This document shows, one piece after another, positions 5,662-9,940 of a DNA stretch of 9,940 nt; position 1 is the stretch's first letter, and each line of letters opens with the position of its first letter. A program made the position numbers and the translations under genes. The DNA is from Myxococcales bacterium (GTDB lineage Bacteria; Myxococcota; Polyangia; Fen-1088): NCBI GenBank assembly GCA_003159055.1, contig PMLH01000417.1:4155-14094 (forward strand). Reading direction: 5' to 3'. Below the pieces are notes generated by a model, which saw only the letters and a program-made list of their open reading frames with translations, was not told the DNA's origin and did no database searches.

Positions 5662-8451
5662 CTACAGTTCGTTCTCGACCAACGAGAAGATCTTCTTGAA
5701 GGGCTGGCCTGCCTTCAGCGTGACGCTCTCGTTGCGCTCGATCATCAGATCGGCATTCTTGAAGGTGATCCGGTGCTTGCCACACGGTATCGAGTAGTTC
5801 ACCAGCGGCGTGATCTTGCCCGTTGGATTGCCGTCGATGCTCACCTCGGCCCAGGGTTTCGAGCTGATGGTCGCCACACACGTTCCGTCGCCGCCCTCGG
5901 ACTTGCCGTGCGACTCGAAGATGTCATCGTCCCCGTGCGCCTTGGCCTTTGCTTTCTTGTCGGCCGGCGTGGGTTTCATGGTCTCAAACACATCGTCCGC
6001 GCCACCTCCTGCCGCGGCAACGGCTTTTCCACCACCGCCGCGATGAGGGCTACGCTTTTCATCCTTGGGCTTGTCAGGCTTCTCACCAGCCCTGTCGGAA
6101 CCGAGCAGCGGGCCGGACGGCGACGGCGGCAACACCGACGGCGAGGTTGGCGGCGTTCTGCTGGGGCCGACCGGCTTCCCAGCACCAGCAACCGCAATCA
6201 GGTCGGCGTGCAGCCGAACCGTGCGACTAGGCTCCTGCAAGAACTCCTGACGCCAGGTCTGGTACTGAGAATTGCCCTTGATTTCGATGACGTGCACGCC
6301 CGGAGCGATGCGCGAGGCATGGAAATTGGTGGTCGCCTGCTTGCCATGTTCGTCGACGACGAGTCGCTGCCCGTCGAGCCACACCAGTCCGCCCGACGGC
6401 TGGCTGGTCAGATCGAAGCCGGTATCTGGCGACGGCTCGAGCTCGATGTCCATATGCCCGGTCTGTCCGGCTGCAATTTGCACGTTCTGGTCGCGGGTCA
6501 CGTAGCCCGGCCGCGCGACTGAAAGACGATACACGCCTGGTCGCTTCTCCAGCATGAACGGTGGATCGCTGGTTATCACCACCCCATCCACCGACAAACG
6601 CGCATCCGCGGGCTTCACCGCGACCTGAAGTTTCCCGGGGCGGGTCATGAACATGTACGCGCCACCGCCGCCGAGGATCATGAAAAGAACGAAGGCGACG
6701 TAGTACTTGAGCCGCGAGGGCAGCCGGAGTGAAACCGGCTGCGACGCGTACCGATCGACCGGCGACGTGCGCTGCGACGGTTGTGACATGACCGGCGCGC
6801 CAGGAAACGCGGAACCCGGGAAATTCGGCGCCGGGAAGCCCGCCAGCGGCAACGTTTGCGCCGGCTGATAGGTCGGATACGCCGGACTGCCCACTGGATA
6901 AACCACCGGAAGTGGCGAGCCTGGCAGTTGGGGGCCGCCAATCAGAGTCTGGCGAAACGTCGGCTTGGGCAGGTCAAACGGGGAACGAGCGGATTCGGAC
7001 GCGGTGCCGGCAACCGGCAAGGTCAGGGATCGACGCTGACCGGGCTGCGGTTGCGGCGCGAAGGCAGGAAACGATGTTGGCGGCGGCGGCGGCGTGGCCT
7101 CGGGGTCGACTTCCCCAAGCCCCATCTGCATCTGGTAGGTACCCGGCTGGTTTTCCGTATGCTCGCCGCCAACGGATTGGCCAGTCGGACGGGTGGGGGC
7201 CTGGGCATCGAACTGCTGGCCCATCTCGGCCAGCAATTCCTCCGACGGCGCCATAGCGACCGTCTTGTCGCCGCCCTCGGTGAGAAAACTGGCTTCCTTG
7301 GCTTCTCGGTCGAGCTGCGCAGGATCCTTGTCAAAAATCTGCGTTTCGCGTTCTTCCTCGTCCCAACCGAAGTCCTCATCGCCGCCTTGCCCACGCGCGG
7401 CTTGCCCGCCGCCCTTGCCCGGGGCCGTCGAGGGCTCCGACATGTCCCCAGTGTCGGGCTCGGCCTCCAGCTCCTCGAGCTCCTCGACCTCCTCAAAATC
7501 CATCGATTCGCTGCTCGACTCGGTGGCATCGCCTGCGAAGGTCCTCTTCATCCAAGCCGACAGATCCTTGCGCGATGCAAACTGCCCGACCGAATGCATG
7601 AAGAGCTGCAAATCATCGTGCAGATCGATGGCATTCTGGTAGCGGTCTTCCACATTCTTCTCGAGCGCCTTGAGCACAATGCGCTCAAGCTTCTCCGGTA
7701 TCTCGGCATTGAAGGACGAGGGCGGGATGATCTCGACGTTGCGGACCTTCTCCAGCGTCGAGAAATCGCTTTCGCCAATAAACAAACGCTCGCCGGTCAG
7801 CATTTCATACAGCACGATGCCCAAGGCGAAGATGTCGCTGCGGCGGTCGATAGGAAGCCCGCGTACCTGCTCGGGCGACATGTACCCGAACTTGCCCTTG
7901 AGAATCCCGGCCTGCGTCTTCGAGGCTTTACCGGCGGCCTTCGCGATGCCGAAGTCGATCAGCTTAACCTCACCCTCGTAGCCCAGCAGCACATTCTGCG
8001 GCGAGACGTCGCGGTGAACGAGATTCAGGTCACGCCCCTGGGCGTCGCGCTTGTTGTGCGCGTAGTCGAGGCCCTCGCAAAGCTGCATGATGAAGTAGCA
8101 GACCTGCGACATCGGCATGCGGTCGCCGCGCTTGCGAAGGTCGTCGAAGATGCCGCGCAGGTCGCGGCCGTTCACGTACTCAAGGGCAATGAAGTAGCTG
8201 TCGTCGACTTTGCCGAGGTCGAAGATTTGGGCGATGTTCGCGTGCTGGAGCTGCACCGCGATCTTCGCCTCGTCGATGAACATCGTGATGAACTCTTCGT
8301 CCTCGGCGATGCTGGGCAGGATGCGCTTGAGCGCAACAATGCGCTCGAATCCCTCGACTCCGACGGTCTTTGCCTTGAAGACCTCGGCCATGCCCCCGAC
8401 ATTGATTCGTTCGAGGAGGTAGTACTTGCCGAAGGGTGTTGGTTTGTTCAA
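5662..8451 (-). CDS. Transmembrane Ser/Thr protein kinase with C-terminal PEGA-type domains
   Basis: This 929-residue protein starts with a Hanks-type kinase domain (about 8-285): Gly-rich loop INVGGMAEVF at 16-25, K42, E61, catalytic loop HRDVSPQN at 146-153, DFG at 166-168 and GYMSPEQ at 189-195. All catalytic residues are present. An acidic stretch (about 312-335) and a long Pro/Gln/Gly-rich linker follow to about 580, then one membrane helix (about 583-603). Three beta-rich segments that read as PEGA domains lie at about 605-672, 676-749 and 855-927, with a Pro/Lys-rich spacer between the last two. The kinase would be cytosolic and the PEGA part outside the inner membrane, where it may sense envelope state. 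That layout is common in myxobacterial kinases. The start codon is TTG; no other start upstream is in frame before a stop at 8521-8523. Substrates are unknown. Confidence 0.95.
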   Translation of the reverse strand: MNKPTPFGKYYLLERINVGGMAEVFKAKTVGVEGFERIVALKRILPSIAEDEEFITMFIDEAKIAVQLQHANIAQIFDLGKVDDSYFIALEYVNGRDLRGIFDDLRKRGDRMPMSQVCYFIMQLCEGLDYAHNKRDAQGRDLNLVHRDVSPQNVLLGYEGEVKLIDFGIAKAAGKASKTQAGILKGKFGYMSPEQVRGLPIDRRSDIFALGIVLYEMLTGERLFIGESDFSTLEKVRNVEIIPPSSFNAEIPEKLERIVLKALEKNVEDRYQNAIDLHDDLQLFMHSVGQFASRKDLSAWMKRTFAGDATESSSESMDFEEVEELEELEAEPDTGDMSEPSTAPGKGGGQAARGQGGDEDFGWDEEERETQIFDKDPAQLDREAKEASFLTEGGDKTVAMAPSEELLAEMGQQFDAQAPTRPTGQSVGGEHTENQPGTYQMQMGLGEVDPEATPPPPPTSFPAFAPQPQPGQRRSLTLPVAGTASESARSPFDLPKPTFRQTLIGGPQLPGSPLPVVYPVGSPAYPTYQPAQTLPLAGFPAPNFPGSAFPGAPVMSQPSQRTSPVDRYASQPVSLRLPSRLKYYVAFVLFMILGGGGAYMFMTRPGKLQVAVKPADARLSVDGVVITSDPPFMLEKRPGVYRLSVARPGYVTRDQNVQIAAGQTGHMDIELEPSPDTGFDLTSQPSGGLVWLDGQRLVVDEHGKQATTNFHASRIAPGVHVIEIKGNSQYQTWRQEFLQEPSRTVRLHADLIAVAGAGKPVGPSRTPPTSPSVLPPSPSGPLLGSDRAGEKPDKPKDEKRSPHRGGGGKAVAAAGGGADDVFETMKPTPADKKAKAKAHGDDDIFESHGKSEGGDGTCVATISSKPWAEVSIDGNPTGKITPLVNYSIPCGKHRITFKNADLMIERNESVTLKAGQPFKKIFSLVENEL

Positions 8452-8460
8452 GCAGCTTCC
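8449..8460 (-). promoter_or_regulatory. Ribosome binding site and TTG start of the kinase gene
   Basis: On the minus strand the sequence reads GGAAGCTGCTTG, placing a GGAAG Shine-Dalgarno 4 bases before TTG. The frame upstream of TTG has no ATG, GTG or TTG before the in-frame TGA at 8521-8523. The next in-frame candidates, the GTG-type codon at Val18 and Met21, fall inside the ATP-binding Gly-rich loop. The TTG therefore decides the N-terminus. A rare start codon with a short spacer may keep kinase levels low. Confidence 0.6.
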
Positions 8461-8538
8461 GTGCCCAGCGCCCGGTTCACGACGCCGGCCTTTTCTTATC
8501 GACCACGAGTGCCTTCCAAGTCAAGACAACGCAGCAGC

Positions 8539-9015
8539 TCAGCCCTCAATCCAGACGCGCGTCATTTTGTCGCCCTTGCGAATCTTGTCCACAACTTCGA
8601 TTCCCGAGATGACCAGGCCGAACACGGTGTGCTTGCGGTCGAGGTGCGCCTGGGGACTGTGGCAGATGAAAAACTGCGAACCACCCGAGTCCGGGGCCGC
8701 GGTCTTGGCCATGGAGAGCGAGCCGCGCAGGTGTTTCTGACGCTTACCGCTAAGCTCATCCTTGATGGTGAATCCCGGGCCGCCCGTGCCGTTGCCCTCG
8801 GGGCAACCGCCCTGAATCATGAAATCGTCGATTACCCGGTGGAACGTGAGACCGTCGTAGTAGGGCTTCTTCACCTTGGCGCCCGTCTTCGGGTCGGTCC
8901 ATTCCTTGGTTCCTGTCGCCAGCCCGACGAAGTTGGCCACCGTTCCGGGGGCGTCGTCTTCAAAGAGCTCCAGGACAATCTCACCTGCGGTCGTTTCTAT
9001 GTGGGCTTTCTTCAT
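8539..9015 (-). CDS. Cytosolic cyclophilin-type peptidyl-prolyl cis-trans isomerase
   Basis: This 158-residue protein matches a full single-domain cyclophilin, which speeds proline isomerisation in protein folding. The active-site motif [13 protein letters not shown] lies at 58-70, with catalytic R60 (human CypA R55), F65, M66 and Q68. [22 protein letters not shown] at 112-133 supplies F116 and H129 (CypA F113 and H126). The CypA Trp121 position is His124, so weak cyclosporin binding is expected from family knowledge. No signal peptide is present ([13 protein letters not shown]), so it should be cytosolic. The ATG at 9015 has an AAGGTG Shine-Dalgarno (9021-9026) with a 5-base spacer. It lies 87 bp upstream of the kinase on the same strand and may lead that operon. 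The 87-bp gap shows no clear terminator. Confidence 0.95.
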   Translation of the reverse strand: MKKAHIETTAGEIVLELFEDDAPGTVANFVGLATGTKEWTDPKTGAKVKKPYYDGLTFHRVIDDFMIQGGCPEGNGTGGPGFTIKDELSGKRQKHLRGSLSMAKTAAPDSGGSQFFICHSPQAHLDRKHTVFGLVISGIEVVDKIRKGDKMTRVWIEG

Positions 9016-9306
9016 GGCGACACCTTAGCGCGGAATCGGTGTTGGCTGTAGGGCTAGACGATCGAAAGGTTCCTCGTTGTTGACTGGAGGGGTCACCGTT
9101 TGCAGCCGACCACTTTCAGCCGACGACGATAGGCGGCACAATCGCGCAACCTGCACAGCCGCGCGTCCGATAATCCATCCGGAGACACCGATGACGGCCA
9201 AACTCCAGACTCCCTGCACCACGCACGCCGCCGCGAGCGCCGGAGATTTCCGCCAGCGCCAGATCGTCGACCTTGCCTGCACGTGTGCTAGGCTCAGGCC
9301 TCGGCC
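9016..9306. other. Divergent intergenic region with no supported gene
   Basis: These 291 bases separate the minus-strand cyclophilin from the plus-strand 124-residue protein, so promoters for both must lie here or the genes use longer leaders. The cyclophilin Shine-Dalgarno is at its left end. A weak -10-like TAGGCT sits at 9289-9294, 12 bases before the plus-strand ATG, but no good -35 partner is visible. A minus-strand GTG frame (9025-9282) contains a hydrophobic stretch but is not convincing. No tRNA, hairpin terminator or sigma-54 (-24/-12) site was recognised. Confidence 0.5.
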
Positions 9307-9681
9307 ATGAAGATTTCCCGTCCCGCATCGCCTCAGCCGTCTGGAACAGCGGGCAAACTATCGGGCGTCGCCCCGAGCACTGGAAAGGCGTTTGCGGCCA
9401 AGCTGGAAAAGGCCAGCGCCAAACTGTCAGTTTCTGCCGCGCACGCCAAGCCGGCCGCAGCCGCTAGAGCCACGTCGGTTTCCGACATCGGCACCGCTCT
9501 CAAGGCCGGAAAAATCACCCCGCAGGCTGCCATCGACAAGGTCATCGACCGCATCGTCGCTCGGCAGCTCGGCATCCACGCGGCTCCCGCCGCCAAGGAA
9601 AAGATCGGCGCCGCCCTCCGCGAACGCCTGGCCGACGACCCCCTCTTGGCCGCCAAGGTCCGGGCGCTAAGCGACGAATAG
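9307..9681 (+). CDS. Small Ala/Lys-rich hypothetical protein
   Basis: This 124-residue protein was not recognised. The N-terminal half (about 1-58) is low complexity and disordered-looking, rich in Ala, Lys, Ser and Pro (KAFAAKLEKASAKLSVSAAH, then KPAAAARA). The C-terminal half (about 60-121) looks like a compact bundle of three or four amphipathic helices: VSDIGTALKAGKITPQAAID, then a helix with IDRIVARQLG, then KEKIGAALRERLADDPLLAA. No signal peptide, membrane helix or Cys is present, so it is probably cytosolic. The ORF is strongly biased to G/C in third positions, supporting real coding. The start at ATG 9307 has only a weak AGG upstream. It is convergent with the partial gene at the right edge. 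Helical binding or adaptor proteins are possible, but no function is claimed. Confidence 0.72.
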   Translation: MKISRPASPQPSGTAGKLSGVAPSTGKAFAAKLEKASAKLSVSAAHAKPAAAARATSVSDIGTALKAGKITPQAAIDKVIDRIVARQLGIHAAPAAKEKIGAALRERLADDPLLAAKVRALSDE

Positions 9682-9714
9682 GAAAAGGCGACCTCGACAC
9701 CCGGAGGCGCAGAT

Positions 9715-9788
9715 GGTTCCGGAGCCGGTAGCCGAATCCGGACCCGGTCCCGGCTACGGATCCGGTTCCGGCCGCCGGCTCCGGTTCC
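9715..9788. repeat. GGNNCC hexamer tract with nested inverted repeats; possible bidirectional terminator
   Basis: Twelve consecutive units of 6 (twice 7) bases follow a GGNNCC pattern, for example GGTTCC, GGAGCC, GGACCC, GGTCCC, GGATCC, GGTTCC, GGCTCC and GGTTCC; two units deviate (GAATCC, GGCTAC). Nested inverted repeats occur within it: CCGGAGCCGG at 9719-9728 pairs perfectly with 9775-9784, GTAGCCG at 9728-9734 pairs with 9751-9757, and GGAC at 9740-9743 pairs with 9747-9750 around a 3-base loop. It lies between two convergent stop codons (9681 and 9794). A transcript could fold strongly on either strand, but no T-run follows, so a classical intrinsic terminator is not shown. Confidence 0.75.
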
Positions 9789-9793
9789 CCCGC

Positions 9794-9940
9794 CTACGAC
9801 GTCTTAACCACCGTCCCCCGCCGCTGAACCAAAATCTCCCGTACCTTGGGCGGCAGGAAAATCCCGTCGGTGTCCATGGTCGCCAGCGCATCCGTCAGAA
9901 TCGACGCCCGCTCGGACGGCGCCGTCTTCTTGTCGATGAT
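9794..9940 (-). CDS. C-terminal end of an unidentified protein (5' end outside window)
   Basis: On the minus strand the frame is open from the right edge to a TAG at 9794-9796, giving 48 visible residues and no start. The segment includes APSERASILTDALATMDTDG followed by IFLPPKVREILVQRRG and ends KTS. Third codon positions are overwhelmingly G or C, as in the other genes here, which supports real coding. The sequence looks like an amphipathic helix, a turn, and a second basic helix, consistent with the C-terminus of a soluble protein. I do not recognise the family. It converges on the 124-residue protein across the hexamer repeat tract. Confidence 0.7.
   Translation of the reverse strand: MIDKKTAPSERASILTDALATMDTDGIFLPPKVREILVQRRGTVVKTS

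Noticed and set aside
5524..6522. A 332-codon plus-strand open frame opposite the kinase C-terminus and the fusion gene start
   Set aside because: It crosses two well-supported minus-strand genes and shows no domain or plausible composition; it is a shadow frame.
7468..7500. A short CTC-rich repeat
   Set aside because: It simply encodes the Glu/Leu-rich acidic stretch (EEVEELEELE) of the kinase linker and is explained by codon usage.
8452..8538. A terminator or promoter between the cyclophilin and the kinase
   Set aside because: No inverted repeat followed by a T-run and no convincing -35/-10 pair was visible in these 87 bases.
6856..9051. A 731-codon plus-strand open frame opposite the kinase and cyclophilin
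   Set aside because: It runs antisense to two genes with complete catalytic motifs. Such long antisense frames are expected in GC-rich genes with strong third-position bias. Its product is Arg/Leu-rich with no recognisable domain.
9025..9282. An 85-codon minus-strand GTG frame with a hydrophobic stretch upstream of the cyclophilin
   Set aside because: The hydrophobic segment could be a membrane helix, but the second half loses third-position G/C bias, there is no clear Shine-Dalgarno, and no homology is recognised.
9264..9306. A possible promoter with TAGGCT (9289-9294) for the 124-residue protein
   Set aside because: Only a partial -10 match, and no -35 with acceptable spacing could be found.

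Overview
The window is GC-rich, densely coded chromosomal DNA. It most resembles Myxococcota or another former deltaproteobacterial lineage. This is inferred from gene content: a large Hanks-type Ser/Thr kinase with the HRDVSPQN catalytic-loop variant, a disordered Pro-rich linker, one membrane helix and PEGA-type repeats; an NtrC-class sigma-54 activator; and a deltaproteobacterial-looking cyclophilin. No rRNA, tRNA, CRISPR array, transposase or phage gene was seen.

Block 1 (plus strand, 1-3386) is a tight run of four genes: the 3' end of a SAM-dependent methyltransferase, a PilR/NtrC-like response regulator, a membrane-anchored TPR-like protein and a second small methyltransferase. Two of the three junctions are ATGA stop/start overlaps and the third is a 12-bp gap, so the genes are probably co-transcribed and partly translationally coupled. 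Block 2 (minus strand, read from 9015 down to 3390) holds a cytosolic cyclophilin, a 929-residue PEGA Ser/Thr kinase, a natural methyltransferase/family 2 glycosyltransferase fusion, and another methyltransferase that overlaps the fusion gene by 8 bp. The two blocks converge with only 3 bp between their stop codons.

Taken together, four methyltransferase domains and one polyprenol-phosphate-type glycosyltransferase lie around a sigma-54 response regulator. A reasonable inference is a glycan or glycolipid modification locus under two-component control, possibly linked to the surface or pili because the regulator's helix-turn-helix resembles PilR. The kinase and cyclophilin share a strand with the glycosyltransferase genes but may be a separate functional unit.

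Block 3 (9016-9940) has a 291-bp divergent intergenic region, a 124-residue Ala/Lys-rich protein of unknown function, a 74-bp GC-rich tract of GGNNCC-like hexamers with nested inverted repeats, and the 3' end of a minus-strand gene that runs off the right edge. Most of the window is ordinary. The points most worth a second look are the hexamer tract, the FHA-ligand-like threonine motifs in the kinase linker, and the methyltransferase/glycosyltransferase/response-regulator neighbourhood. No clearly new system is proven by the sequence alone.
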